This document shows, piece after piece, positions 29,790-41,301 of a stretch of 64,000 nt of DNA; within the stretch, counting starts at the first letter, position 1, and each line of letters begins with the position of its first letter. The notes under the pieces are model-generated. The model made no database searches, had not been told where the DNA came from, and worked only from the letters and a program-made list of their open reading frames with translations. Origin of the DNA: Ideonella sp. WA131b. Lineage in GTDB: Bacteria > Pseudomonadota > Gammaproteobacteria > Burkholderiales > Burkholderiaceae_C. The stretch is from NCBI GenBank assembly GCA_023657425.1, contig JAGTJW010000001.1:1736001-1800000 (forward strand), written 5' to 3'. Position numbers and translations under genes: made by a program.

Positions 29790-31259
29790 GTGTCCAACAC
29801 GCCCAACCTCCGCCTGCTCGTCGTCGACGACGAGCCCGACCTGCGCACGCTGTACGAGCTCACCCTGTTGCGCGAGGGTTACGACGTCGACAGTGCTGGC
29901 TCGGTGGCGGAAGGCTGGGCGATGCTGCAGCAACGCGGCGCGGGCGGCTATCAGCTGTTGATCACGGACATGCGGCTGCCCGACGGCAGCGGGCTGGACC
30001 TGCTGCACCGGCTCCAGGAGGCCGGCCGGCCCGAGAAGACCGTGGTCATCACGGCCTACGGCTCACCCGAGAACGCAGTCGAGGCCTTGAAGTCGGGCGC
30101 CTACGACTACCTCACCAAGCCCGTCGACCTGCGCCAGTTCCGCGCCGTCGTGGCGTCGGCATTGGGCCGCCTGCCCACGGCGCCTGCGACGCGCAAAACG
30201 CCACCGGCGGGTGCACCGCGGCGGCCGGCGCTGCAGCGGCTGCTCGGCGACTCGGTCGCGATGCAACAGGTGCGCTCGCTGGTGGACAAGGTGGCGCGCA
30301 GCATGGCCCCGGTGCTGGTGCATGGCGAGTCGGGCACGGGCAAGGAGCTGGTGGCGCGGGCCATCCATGACTGCTCGGCACGTGCCGGCGGCCCGTTCGT
30401 GGCTGTCAACTGCGGGGCCATTCCCGAGAGCCTGCTCGAGGCGGAGTTCTTCGGCTACCGCAAGGGTGCGTTCACCGGCGCCCACGAAGACCGCGAAGGC
30501 TTCTTCCAGGCCGCGCAGTCGGGCACGCTGTTCCTCGACGAGATCGGCGACCTGCCGCTGTCCATGCAGAGCAAGATGCTGCGCGTGATCCAGGAGCGCG
30601 CCGTGCGCCCACTGGGCGCGACCGCCGAACAGCCCGTGAACGTGCGCATCGTCAGCGCCACGCACAAGGACCTCGGTGCCGAGGTGCAGAGCGGCCGTTT
30701 CCGGCAGGACCTTTTCTATCGCCTCAACGTCATTTGCATCGTCGTGCCGCCGCTGCGCGAGCGCATGGGCGACGTGCCGGCCATTTGCCGCGCGGTCATC
30801 GAGCGTATCGCCCGTGATGTCGGTGTGACGGTGCCCCCCGAGCTGGCGCCAGACGCCGAGCAGCGCCTGCTCCGCCATGCCTTCCCGGGCAACGTTCGCG
30901 AGCTCGAGAACCTGCTGCATCGCGCGCTGGCATTGGCCAGCGGGCCCGATATCGGCGTCGACGACCTTGGCCTGCCCGCAGGCCGCTTCGAAGACACGGT
31001 CGCAGAGGCCGAACCGCAGCAGCAGCCCGGGGCGGCCTTGGCCGCTGCGGTCGAGCCCACGCTGCCGAGCGACCTCGTGGCCTACCTTGACGAGGTCGAG
31101 CGGCAGGTGCTCGAACGCGCGCTCAAGCGCCATCGCTACAACCGGACTGCCGCCGGCGCGAGCCTGGGACTTTCACTGCGGCAGATGCGTTACCGCATGG
31201 CCCGGCTGGGGATCGGCGGCGATGCGGCGGCGGCCGAACCCGATGGCGATCCGACCTGA
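29790..31259 (+). CDS. pilR: Sigma-54-dependent response regulator PilR
   Basis: A 489-residue NtrC-type activator of pilin gene transcription. The receiver domain has Asp13/Asp14 and phospho-acceptor Asp60 (LITDMRLPDG), followed by an AAA+ domain with GESGTGKE (Walker A), the sigma-54 contact loop GAFTGAHEDREG, GTLFLDEIGDLPL (Walker B) and a Fis-type helix-turn-helix at the C-terminus (NRTAAGASLGLSLRQMRYRM). The start is GTG, 27 nt after pilS. The pilin target is not in this window. Confidence 0.95.
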   Translation: MSNTPNLRLLVVDDEPDLRTLYELTLLREGYDVDSAGSVAEGWAMLQQRGAGGYQLLITDMRLPDGSGLDLLHRLQEAGRPEKTVVITAYGSPENAVEALKSGAYDYLTKPVDLRQFRAVVASALGRLPTAPATRKTPPAGAPRRPALQRLLGDSVAMQQVRSLVDKVARSMAPVLVHGESGTGKELVARAIHDCSARAGGPFVAVNCGAIPESLLEAEFFGYRKGAFTGAHEDREGFFQAAQSGTLFLDEIGDLPLSMQSKMLRVIQERAVRPLGATAEQPVNVRIVSATHKDLGAEVQSGRFRQDLFYRLNVICIVVPPLRERMGDVPAICRAVIERIARDVGVTVPPELAPDAEQRLLRHAFPGNVRELENLLHRALALASGPDIGVDDLGLPAGRFEDTVAEAEPQQQPGAALAAAVEPTLPSDLVAYLDEVERQVLERALKRHRYNRTAAGASLGLSLRQMRYRMARLGIGGDAAAAEPDGDPT

Positions 31260-31292
31260 GCGGCGCGTCCGCGGCGCTTGCAGGGCCGGGCG

Positions 31293-31916
31293 GTGAGCCG
31301 GCGTGCGGCTTGGCACGGCGACGGCTGGTGGGCACCGGCGTCCTGGCGCCCTTCACCCAACGTGGGGCCGCGTCCGCCGGGCGTGCAGCCGACGCTGGCC
31401 ATCGTGCACTCGATCAGCCTGCCGCCGGGCCACTACCGGGGCGATGCGGTCGAGCGCCTGTTCACGAACCGCCTGAATTGGGACGAGCACCCGTACTTCG
31501 AGTCCATCCGCGGCCTGCAGGTCTCGGCCCACTTCTTCGTGCGGCGCAGCGGGCGCGTCGTGCAGTTCGCCGCCACGGGCGCGCGCGCCTGGCATGCGGG
31601 TGTGTCGAGCTGGCGTGGGCGGTCGAACTGCAACGACTGGTCCGTCGGCATCGAGCTCGAAGGCCTGGACAGCGGTGGCTTCGAGCAGGCGCAATACGCT
31701 TCGCTGGTGTGCCTGCTGGCTGCGCTGGCCCGCCGGTATCCGCTGCGCGAGGTGGTGGGGCATGAGGACGTGGCCCCGGGTCGCAAGACGGATCCCGGGC
31801 CAGCGTTTGACTGGTTCGGCCTGGCGCGTAGCCTGCAACGCAGCCCGCTGCGGGTGCCGCGTGTCGGGCTGGCTCCGCGGCGCGCTTCAGCAACGGTGCG
31901 CTCTCCGGGGCCGTGA
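31293..31916 (+). CDS. ampD: 1,6-anhydro-N-acetylmuramyl-L-alanine amidase AmpD
   Basis: A cytoplasmic zinc amidase that cleaves anhydromuropeptides in wall recycling. The 207-residue product has IVHSISLPPGHY (first zinc His), SAHFFVRRSGRVVQF, RAWHAGVSSWRGR, SVGIELEG (catalytic Glu) and GHEDVAPGRKTDPGPAFDW, which supplies His and Asp ligands. No signal peptide is present, as expected. I chose GTG at 31293; an upstream TTG at 31278 is possible. It has a C-terminal tail rich in Arg and Pro of about 25 residues. Confidence 0.93.
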   Translation: MSRRAAWHGDGWWAPASWRPSPNVGPRPPGVQPTLAIVHSISLPPGHYRGDAVERLFTNRLNWDEHPYFESIRGLQVSAHFFVRRSGRVVQFAATGARAWHAGVSSWRGRSNCNDWSVGIELEGLDSGGFEQAQYASLVCLLAALARRYPLREVVGHEDVAPGRKTDPGPAFDWFGLARSLQRSPLRVPRVGLAPRRASATVRSPGP

Positions 31917-32012
31917 CGCTGCGTTTCGCCCCTGCTGGCGCGGCGGCCGCAGCGGCGTACCAAGACGGGCGCGGCAGTGTGGCCAGCGAGCCGCGTCTGG
32001 CCGCTGACGGAT

Positions 32013-32036
32013 CGCGGCCGCGCGTGCGCGGCCGCG
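32013..32036. repeat. GC-only inverted repeat after ampD
   Basis: CGCGGCCGCGC pairs perfectly with GCGCGGCCGCG around a 2-nt centre (GT). No T-tract follows, so it is not a standard terminator; it may end ampD transcription weakly or be a protein site. Confidence 0.4.
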
Positions 32037-32078
32037 GCGTCGGCACAACGGTGGGCAATCCGGGAAGGCCCTTGGTGC

Positions 32079-32094
32079 ACACTAGCGCTAGTGC
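32079..32094. promoter_or_regulatory. NrdR box 1
   Basis: ACACTAGCGCTAGTGC contains a 14-bp perfect palindrome and matches the NrdR consensus aCaCwAtATaTwGtgt at the conserved CACTA/TAGTG ends. It lies just upstream of the -35 hexamer. Confidence 0.75.
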
Positions 32095-32095
32095 C

Positions 32096-32124
32096 TTGAT
32101 GGGGGTTGGCACCCCAGATATAGT
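32096..32124 (+). promoter_or_regulatory. Sigma-70 promoter of nrdA
   Basis: TTGATG (32096-32101) and TATAGT (32119-32124) have a 17-nt spacer. The -10 lies inside the second NrdR box, so repressor binding would block RNA polymerase. Predicted transcript start is about 32131, giving a roughly 170-nt leader. Confidence 0.7.
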
Positions 32125-32126
32125 GC
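32111..32126. promoter_or_regulatory. NrdR box 2
   Basis: ACCCCAGATATAGTGC matches the right half of the NrdR consensus well. Its centre is 32 bp from that of box 1, about three helical turns, the spacing known for paired NrdR boxes. Confidence 0.7.
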
Positions 32127-32300
32127 TTTACCGGGAATCCCGCTGACCGCGGCGGCCCTCCGACACCACCGGGCCCGTCACGCGCAGGCCGTGCTTGGCG
32201 ACAGTACCCGCCCACCCGGGCAGGGGCGCCTGGGCATATTCACCGCATCGACGGCTTGCGCGCCGGCGGTGCGCATCACGAACGACACAGAGGGGATCGA

Positions 32301-35186
<2,886 letters not shown>

Positions 35187-35286
35187 GGCCTTGCTGATCG
35201 ACGGGCCGCATCGTCGGCAGGCACTGCATGGGTCCTGCCACGATGCGCTGCTGCAACAACGAGTTCATCGCGATGTCAACCAGTGC

Positions 35287-35315
35287 TTGGTGTTCGCGCA
35301 CAACACTCGGATAAT
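35287..35315 (+). promoter_or_regulatory. Candidate internal promoter for nrdB
   Basis: TTGGTG (35287-35292), 17-nt spacer and GATAAT (35310-35315), 24 nt upstream of the nrdB start. It would allow nrdB expression apart from nrdA. Confidence 0.45.
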
Positions 35316-35339
35316 TCAACGCCACAGGACGTAGAACCC

Positions 35340-36593
35340 ATGCTGGTCTGGGAAGACGAAGTCAAGCCACAACCCACCGTGATGCCGCCGCAGGCGCCGA
35401 TCGCGCCGCCGAAGCCTTCAGCCCACAGCGCGCCGATTGCCGCTCCGGCATTCTCGGTGCTACCCGCAGCAGCATCGCTGCCGCTTCAGCTGCCCAGCAA
35501 TCCGTTTCCGGCAGTCGCCACGCTGCCCACGCCGCCACGGGTCGCAGCGTCTGGCGACGCTCACGCCAGCGGCGAGCGGCGCGTCAACATCGCCGACAAA
35601 CGCATCATCAACGGCCAGACCGACGTCAACCAGCTGGTGCCGTTCAAGTACAAGTGGGCCTGGGAGAAGTACCTCTCCACCTGCGCAAACCACTGGATGC
35701 CGCAGGAGGTGAACATGTCGCGCGACATCGCGACATGGAAGGATCCCAACGGCCTGACCGAAGACGAGCGCCGCATCATCAAGCGCAACCTCGGCTTCTT
35801 CGTCACCGCCGACTCGCTGGCCGCCAACAACATCGTGTTGGGCACCTACCGCCACATCACGGCGCCCGAATGCCGGCAGTTCCTCTTGCGCCAGGCGTTT
35901 GAGGAGGCCATCCACACGCACGCCTACCAGTACATCGTTGAGAGTCTCGGCCTTGACGAAGGCGAGATCTTCAACGCCTACCACGAGGTCTCGTCGATCC
36001 GGGACAAGGATGAGTTCCTGATCCCGTTCATCGACGCGATCATGGACCCCCACTTCCACACCGGCACGCCCGAGGCCGACCAGAAGTTGCTGAAGAGCCT
36101 GATCGTGTTTGCCTGCCTGATGGAGGGCCTCTTCTTCTACGTCGGCTTCACGCAGATCCTCGCGCTGGGCCGGCAGAACAAGATGACGGGTGCAGCTGAG
36201 CAGTACCAGTACATCCTGCGCGACGAGTCGATGCACTGCAACTTCGGCATCGACTTGATCAACCAGATCAAGCTCGAGAACCCGCACTTGTGGACGCCGG
36301 CCTTCAAGGCGGAAATCAAGGCGCTGTTCGAGAAGGCTGTCGAGCTTGAGTACCGCTACGCCGAGGACACCATGCCGCGCGGCGTGCTGGGCCTGAACGC
36401 GAACATGTTCAAGGGCTACCTGCGCTACATCGCCAACCGGCGCGCGACGCAGATCGGCCTGGATCCGCTGTATCCCAACGAGGAGAACCCTTTCCCCTGG
36501 ATGAGCGAGATGATCGACCTGAAGAAGGAGCGCAACTTCTTCGAGACCCGTGTCATCGACTACCAGACCGGCGGCGCGCTGGCCTGGGACTGA
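35340..36593 (+). CDS. nrdB: Class Ia ribonucleotide reductase, beta subunit
   Basis: The 417-residue small subunit that holds the diiron-tyrosyl radical. Iron ligands and the radical Tyr are visible in TADSLAANN (Asp), [12 protein letters not shown] (Glu, His and the Tyr four residues after the His), CLMEGLFFY (Glu) and [12 protein letters not shown] (Glu and His). The first 80 residues are a Pro/Ala-rich extension of low complexity, placed before the conserved [23 protein letters not shown] block. The Tyr is kept, so this is a class Ia rather than class Ic enzyme. It lies 153 nt after nrdA. Confidence 0.96.
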   Translation: MLVWEDEVKPQPTVMPPQAPIAPPKPSAHSAPIAAPAFSVLPAAASLPLQLPSNPFPAVATLPTPPRVAASGDAHASGERRVNIADKRIINGQTDVNQLVPFKYKWAWEKYLSTCANHWMPQEVNMSRDIATWKDPNGLTEDERRIIKRNLGFFVTADSLAANNIVLGTYRHITAPECRQFLLRQAFEEAIHTHAYQYIVESLGLDEGEIFNAYHEVSSIRDKDEFLIPFIDAIMDPHFHTGTPEADQKLLKSLIVFACLMEGLFFYVGFTQILALGRQNKMTGAAEQYQYILRDESMHCNFGIDLINQIKLENPHLWTPAFKAEIKALFEKAVELEYRYAEDTMPRGVLGLNANMFKGYLRYIANRRATQIGLDPLYPNEENPFPWMSEMIDLKKERNFFETRVIDYQTGGALAWD

Positions 36594-36840
36594 GCCATTG
36601 CGCAGTCCCTTGCCGGAGAGCGGGCCAAAGCCCGGCGCACGGGCACCGTGCGGCGGGGCGACAGAGAGATCAAGAATGACGGATCAAGCCCGGCGATCAG
36701 ACCGGGCGGGTTCGTGACCCCGTTCATCGCACCGGGGCGACCGCCGGGGGCACGTGCCCACCGGCAGACCCCCGGGTGATGAATCCCCGCGCCGGAACGA
36801 CCGGCGTGGTGCTTGTTGCAACTTGATCAAGGAGATCGTT

Positions 36841-37281
36841 ATGGCAACTGCGAAGAAGGCCGCTCCGGCCAAGAAGGCTGCGGCGAAGAAGGCCGCTCCG
36901 GCGAAGAAGGCGGCCGCCAAGAAGGCCGCCCCCGCCAAGAAGGCGGCGCCGGCGAAGAAGGCCGCTCCGGCCAAGAAGGCGGCGGCCAAGAAGGCTGCAC
37001 CGGCGAAGAAGGCTGCTCCGGCCAAGAAGGCGGCGGCCAAGAAGGCCGCACCGGCGAAAAAGGCCGCCCCGGCCAAGAAGGCGGCCCCGGCGAAGAAGGC
37101 TGCAGCCAAGAAGGCCGCGGCGCCGAAGAAGCCGACGGCGAAGAAGGCGGCTGCCAAGAAGGCCGCGAAGAAGCCGGCGGCCCCCGCGCCTGCTGCGCCT
37201 GCGGCCGCGCCTGCTGCCCCTGCCAAGACCACGCTGAATCCGGCGGCCGCCTGGCCGTTCCCCACGGGCAACAAGCCCTGA
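36841..37281 (+). CDS. Histone H1-like Lys/Ala-rich DNA-binding protein
   Basis: A 146-residue, extremely basic protein made almost wholly of [11 protein letters not shown]-type repeats over the first 115 residues, ending in an uncharged [13 protein letters not shown] tail. This is the betaproteobacterial histone H1/AlgP-like class that condenses DNA. A GGAG ribosome-binding site lies 9 nt before the ATG. The repeats give the DNA a tandem AAGAAGGCC-like pattern, prone to length change by slippage. A strong terminator follows. Confidence 0.9.
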   Translation: MATAKKAAPAKKAAAKKAAPAKKAAAKKAAPAKKAAPAKKAAPAKKAAAKKAAPAKKAAPAKKAAAKKAAPAKKAAPAKKAAPAKKAAAKKAAAPKKPTAKKAAAKKAAKKPAAPAPAAPAAAPAAPAKTTLNPAAAWPFPTGNKP

Positions 37282-37318
37282 GTTCAGCGGGGCCCCGGCG
37301 GGCCTGGGGCTATCCGAC

Positions 37319-37348
37319 AAGGGCGATCCGCAAGGGTCGCCCTTTTTT
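37319..37348 (+). terminator. Intrinsic terminator after the H1-like gene
   Basis: AAGGGCGATCC pairs with GGGTCGCCCTT (one G-T wobble) around a GCAA tetraloop, followed by TTTT. A strong, monocistronic terminator. Confidence 0.9.
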
Positions 37349-37432
37349 CTGTCGGGTCTTCGCCGTTCAAGGCGCTTCCGCGTCGACATGGGCGGAAAGA
37401 ATCATGACGCGGGGTGGTGGCAGGAGTGGACC

Positions 37433-38542
37433 ATGAGTCAGTATCTGCGACGGGTTGAAGAAGCGATACGAACGGATCGCGACCCCTACAGACGGGCGGA
37501 GAGTCGGGCGTTGCGGGCCCAGTACTTGGCGCGACTTAGCCGGTTTGCCGAGGCGCAAGGGGAGATTGATGCCTTGCGTCAAGACTTCGGGAGCGGCCAA
37601 AGCGGCCGTGTCACCTGCCTGGTCATGATCGCCGAAGGCGTCCTGCATCACTACCAGTCCTTCAGCGCAGTCGCGACCGACCGGCTCAGTCGGGCGCTCT
37701 TTCTGGGGCAGGCCATGCGGGACGGCGAAGTGATCGCCCTGGCCGCGGCGTGGAAGGGCTTTCTGGACTTCGAGTACTCACGCTTCGAGTCGATGGCGCG
37801 AACACTGGCGCTGGCCATAGACTCCTGGCCGCCCCAGGAGCACACGGCGAAGACAAGAGTCTTCCTCGTGCTCATGCTTGCGGAGATGGTCTTGGGCAAG
37901 TCCGAGGCCGCCCAGCTCTGTTTCAGGCAGGCGCACCATCATGCGGTGGCCGACGGCGACCAGGCCTCGATCGATGCGCTGGTCTTCGACCGGGCTTCGT
38001 TCGCCCTGTCCCGTCAACGTCTGGATTGGGCCCTGGGCCAAGGCAACCCCGACTGGATCGAAAGAACCAGGCTTGAGCTGGAATCGTCCCGTAACCTGAA
38101 CAAGCTGGTGAGCATCCAGACCCTGGCCGAGCATGTGGTGTTCGGCCTTGCGCGGACGGACTTGATGCTTGGCGAGTTCGCCAAGGCCGCCACCGCTCTC
38201 GAAGCTTATGTCGGCAGCAAGTCGTTTCGCGCCGGTCACTTGAACGACTCCGCTCTCCGTGCCGAGCTGGCCTATTGCCACTGCATGGCCGGCGAGAGGG
38301 CGCGCGCACAGCACTTCGCGGCCTTGATCGACATCGAAGCGCTCAGGACCTTGGATCCCGACGAGCGGGTGGTCCTGTCGAAGATGCTCCTGGCGCTTGA
38401 GCAGGCCGGGCTGGACATCCCCGGAGCGCCGTCCGTGTCTGAATTCGCGCGAGACGCATCGAGCGATCATCAGGAGTTCGAGCGCCGGCTGGGCGAGGCG
38501 CTGGCTCTGTTGCGGCCACGGCTGCCAGAATCTGCGTTCTGA
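37433..38542 (+). CDS. Uncharacterised helical-repeat (TPR-like) protein
   Basis: I do not recognise this gene. The 369-residue product is soluble and almost entirely helical, with repeated A/L/R-rich amphipathic pairs typical of TPR or Sel1-like arrays: LRAQYLARLSRFAEAQGEID near residue 30, LMLGEFAKAATALEAYV near 250, CHCMAGERARAQHFAALI near 285. There is no signal peptide, membrane helix or catalytic motif. A GGAG site supports the ATG at 37433 over one at 37388. It is bracketed by the H1-like terminator and purE. Codon use looks less GC-biased than its neighbours, with more AAG/GAT/TTC-poor third positions, a hint of transfer. Confidence 0.7.
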   Translation: MSQYLRRVEEAIRTDRDPYRRAESRALRAQYLARLSRFAEAQGEIDALRQDFGSGQSGRVTCLVMIAEGVLHHYQSFSAVATDRLSRALFLGQAMRDGEVIALAAAWKGFLDFEYSRFESMARTLALAIDSWPPQEHTAKTRVFLVLMLAEMVLGKSEAAQLCFRQAHHHAVADGDQASIDALVFDRASFALSRQRLDWALGQGNPDWIERTRLELESSRNLNKLVSIQTLAEHVVFGLARTDLMLGEFAKAATALEAYVGSKSFRAGHLNDSALRAELAYCHCMAGERARAQHFAALIDIEALRTLDPDERVVLSKMLLALEQAGLDIPGAPSVSEFARDASSDHQEFERRLGEALALLRPRLPESAF

Positions 38543-38575
38543 CCGCCCTTCCCGCCGAGCCTGGCGCCTCCCCAC

Positions 38576-39064
38576 GTGAACACCTTGATCGCCCTTGTCA
38601 TGGGCTCCTCCAGTGACTGGGAGACCCTGCGCCACGCTGCCGAGATCCTCGATCGTTTCGGCCTGCCCTACGACAAGCAGGTGGTCTCGGCGCACCGCAT
38701 GCCCGATGAGTTGTTCGCATATGCCGAGCAGGCCGCCGGCCGAGGCATCCGGGCCATCATCGCGGGGGCTGGGGGAGCGGCGCATCTGCCCGGTATGTTG
38801 GCCGCCAAGACCACGGTGCCGGTGCTGGGCGTGCCGGTTGCCAGCAAGCATCTGCAAGGCCTCGACTCGCTCTATTCGATCGTGCAGATGCCCAAGGGCA
38901 TCCCGGTGGCCACCTTTGCCATCGGGGCCGCCGGTGCAGCCAATGCCGCGCTGTTCGCGGTGGCGATGCTGGCTCTTGCGGACGCGCCGCTGCACGAGCG
39001 TCTCGAGGCCTTCCGCGCCGAGCAGACCGCCGCCGCCCGGGCCATGACGAAGGACCTGACGTGA
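38576..39064 (+). CDS. purE: N5-carboxyaminoimidazole ribonucleotide mutase
   Basis: Moves the carboxyl group to make CAIR in purine synthesis. The 162-residue product has [56 protein letters not shown] and [20 protein letters not shown], all family motifs. The start is GTG. Its stop overlaps the purK GTG by 4 nt, so the two subunits' synthesis is coupled. Confidence 0.96.
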   Translation: MNTLIALVMGSSSDWETLRHAAEILDRFGLPYDKQVVSAHRMPDELFAYAEQAAGRGIRAIIAGAGGAAHLPGMLAAKTTVPVLGVPVASKHLQGLDSLYSIVQMPKGIPVATFAIGAAGAANAALFAVAMLALADAPLHERLEAFRAEQTAAARAMTKDLT

Positions 39065-40236
39065 GGGTCACCGCGCCCGCGCCGCAGGCCCGCGCCGTCG
39101 CGGTGCTCGGCGGTGGTCAGCTCGGGCGCATGTTCGTGCACGCCGCCCAGGTGGCCGGCCTGCGCGTGACCGTGCTCGAGCCCGACGCCGCCAGCCCTGC
39201 GGGTGCGGCCGCCGACGACCACCTCGTCGCCGCCTACGACAACGAGGCCGCGCTCGCTGTGCTTGCGACAGGCTGCGGTGCGGCCACCACCGAGTTCGAA
39301 AACGTGCCGGCGCAGGTGTTGCGGCAGCTCGCCGCGCGCATCACGGTGTCGCCGCCGGCGGCCGCGGTCGAAGTCTGCCAGCACCGCGCGCGCGAGAAGG
39401 CCTGCTTCCAGGCCGCCGGTGTGCCCTGTGCGCCATTTGCCGTGGTCGACAGCGAGGCCACGCTGGCTGCCGCGGCCGGCGCCGGGCTTGTGCCGGGCAT
39501 CCTCAAGACGGCCACGCTCGGTTACGACGGCAAAGGCCAGATGCGCGTCGACAGCGCCGGGGCGCTGGCTGTGGCCTGGCAGCAGCTCGGCCGCACGGTC
39601 TGCGTGCTCGAACAGCGACTGCCGCTGGCGCGCGAGATCAGCGTCATCGTCGCGCGCGGGCGCGACGGCCACAGCGTGCACCTGCCGGTGCAGCAGAACC
39701 TGCACCACGAAGGCATCCTGGCCGTCACCGAGGTGCCGGCGCCCGACGTGAGCACGGGGCTCGCCGACCAGGCCGTGGCCTGCGCCCGCCGCCTGGCCGA
39801 TGCGCTGGACTATGTCGGCGTGCTGTGTGTCGAGTTCTTCGTGCTCGCCGACGGCAGCCTGGTGGCCAACGAGATGGCACCGCGACCGCACAACTCCGGC
39901 CACTACAGCATCGACGCCTGCGACCTGTCGCAGTTCGACCTGCAGCTGCGCACGTTGATGGGATGGCCGCTCACGATGCCCCGCCAGCATTCGCCGGCCG
40001 TCATGCTGAACCTGCTGGGCGAGTTGTGGTTCGACGGCGTGGCCACCACGGTGCCGCGTGAGCCCGACTGGCCCGCCGTGCTTGCGTTGCCCGGCGTGCG
40101 GCTGCACCGGTACGGCAAGGCCGAGCCGCGGCGCGCGCGCAAGATGGGCCACCTCACGGTGACGGCGGCCACCGCTGCCGAAGCCCGTGCCGTGGCCCTG
40201 CAGGCGGCGGCGCGCCTGGGCCTGCCGCCGTTCTGA
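39061..40236 (+). CDS. purK: N5-carboxyaminoimidazole ribonucleotide synthase
   Basis: An ATP-grasp enzyme that makes N5-CAIR from AIR, ATP and bicarbonate. The 391-residue product has [15 protein letters not shown] near residue 14, [43 protein letters not shown] and the ATP-binding end [18 protein letters not shown]. Start GTG at 39061, overlapping purE. Confidence 0.96.
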   Translation: MRVTAPAPQARAVAVLGGGQLGRMFVHAAQVAGLRVTVLEPDAASPAGAAADDHLVAAYDNEAALAVLATGCGAATTEFENVPAQVLRQLAARITVSPPAAAVEVCQHRAREKACFQAAGVPCAPFAVVDSEATLAAAAGAGLVPGILKTATLGYDGKGQMRVDSAGALAVAWQQLGRTVCVLEQRLPLAREISVIVARGRDGHSVHLPVQQNLHHEGILAVTEVPAPDVSTGLADQAVACARRLADALDYVGVLCVEFFVLADGSLVANEMAPRPHNSGHYSIDACDLSQFDLQLRTLMGWPLTMPRQHSPAVMLNLLGELWFDGVATTVPREPDWPAVLALPGVRLHRYGKAEPRRARKMGHLTVTAATAAEARAVALQAAARLGLPPF

Positions 40237-40256
40237 GCGGCCGCGTCGAAGCCGCC

Positions 40257-41228
40257 ATGCCGCTGCTGCAAGGCCCCGAGGGCGTGCACCGTGCTGCACG
40301 GGCCTTGGCCGACGGCGAACTGGTGGCCTTCCCCACCGAGACCGTCTACGGCCTCGGCGCCCGCGCCGATGACGACGCGGCCGTGGCGCGGATCTTCGCC
40401 GCCAAGGGGCGCCCGGCCGACCACCCGCTGATCGTGCACGTGGCCTCGTTCGCGGCCGCCCAGGCCTTCGCGGCGGTGCTGCCCGACAGCGCCCGCCGCC
40501 TGATGCAGGCCTGCTGGCCAGGCCCGGTGACGGTGATCGTGCCGCGGCGCGACGGCATCGGCGCCGCAGCGGCGGGTGGGCAGGCCAGCGTGGGCCTGCG
40601 CATGCCCTCGCATCCGCTGGCCTTGGCGCTGCTGCACGAGGCGGCAGCCCTGGGCGTGCCCGGCGTGGCCGCGCCCAGTGCCAACCGCTTCGGCCGGGTC
40701 AGCCCAACGCTGGCCGCGCATGTGCAGGCGGAGTTCGGCCCGGCGATGTGGGTGCTGGACGGCGGCCCCTGCGAGGTCGGCATCGAGTCGGCCATCGTGG
40801 ACTGCACGCGGTCGCCGCCGGCTGGTCCGGCGCTCTTGCGTCCGGGCCAGCTCGGGCGCGAAAGCCTCGAGCAGGTGCTCGGGCAAGTCCTGGCCGAGCC
40901 CGACGCGGCCTCGCCCAGGGCTTCGGGCACGCTGGCGTCGCACTACGCGCCGGCCGCCGCGCTGCGGCTGGTCGCACCGGCCGACTGGCACGACGCCGTC
41001 GAGGCGGCACCGCCCCTGCCCGGGGTGGCGCTGTACACGCGCCGGGTGCCGCCGCCGGGGTGGTGGCACCGGCCGATGGCCGCCGGAGCCGACGCCGCGG
41101 CGCACGAATTGTTTGCCGTGCTGCGTGAGCTCGACGCCGCGGGCGCGCGGGCCATCTGGGTCGAGGCCCCGCCGGCCGTCCTGGCCTGGGACGGTGTGCG
41201 CGACCGCCTGCGTCGTGCCGCGGCCTGA
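40257..41228 (+). CDS. tsaC: Threonylcarbamoyl-AMP synthase (Sua5/TsaC)
   Basis: Makes threonylcarbamoyl-AMP, the first step in t6A37 modification of tRNAs reading ANN codons. The 323-residue length shows the two-domain Sua5 form. The YrdC domain has FPTETVYGLGARADD, AKGRPADHPLIVHV, CWPGPVTVIVPRRDG and VGLRMPSHPLALALL. A C-terminal Sua5 domain follows after about residue 215. It lies 20 nt after purK. The pathway partner tsaB is also in this window. Confidence 0.93.
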   Translation: MPLLQGPEGVHRAARALADGELVAFPTETVYGLGARADDDAAVARIFAAKGRPADHPLIVHVASFAAAQAFAAVLPDSARRLMQACWPGPVTVIVPRRDGIGAAAAGGQASVGLRMPSHPLALALLHEAAALGVPGVAAPSANRFGRVSPTLAAHVQAEFGPAMWVLDGGPCEVGIESAIVDCTRSPPAGPALLRPGQLGRESLEQVLGQVLAEPDAASPRASGTLASHYAPAAALRLVAPADWHDAVEAAPPLPGVALYTRRVPPPGWWHRPMAAGADAAAHELFAVLRELDAAGARAIWVEAPPAVLAWDGVRDRLRRAAA

Positions 41229-41301
41229 ACCGCCGGGTGGCCGTCCGCGGCCGGGCGATGCGCGTCCGGGCGACAATGCGCGCTCTGATACCGGAGCATC
41301 G

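Larger units (their letters stand above)
31917..32300. other. 384-nt intergenic region upstream of nrdA
   Basis: It contains an 11-bp GC palindrome (32013-32036), two NrdR boxes and a sigma-70-like promoter. No coding sequence is apparent. The AT-rich piece from 32120 to 32140 stands out in this GC-rich genome. Confidence 0.7.

Noticed and set aside
28527-30008. 493-residue minus-strand open frame antisense to pilS
   Set aside because: pilS has complete HisKA and HATPase motifs; the antisense frame has none.
36594-36840. Several short hairpins between nrdB and the H1-like gene
   Set aside because: Stems of 5-6 bp without T-tracts are expected by chance at this GC content; none was convincing as a terminator or riboswitch.
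36841-37190. Regular repeats considered as a CRISPR array
   Set aside because: There are no unique spacers; the repeats are in frame and encode Lys/Ala repeats of the H1-like protein.
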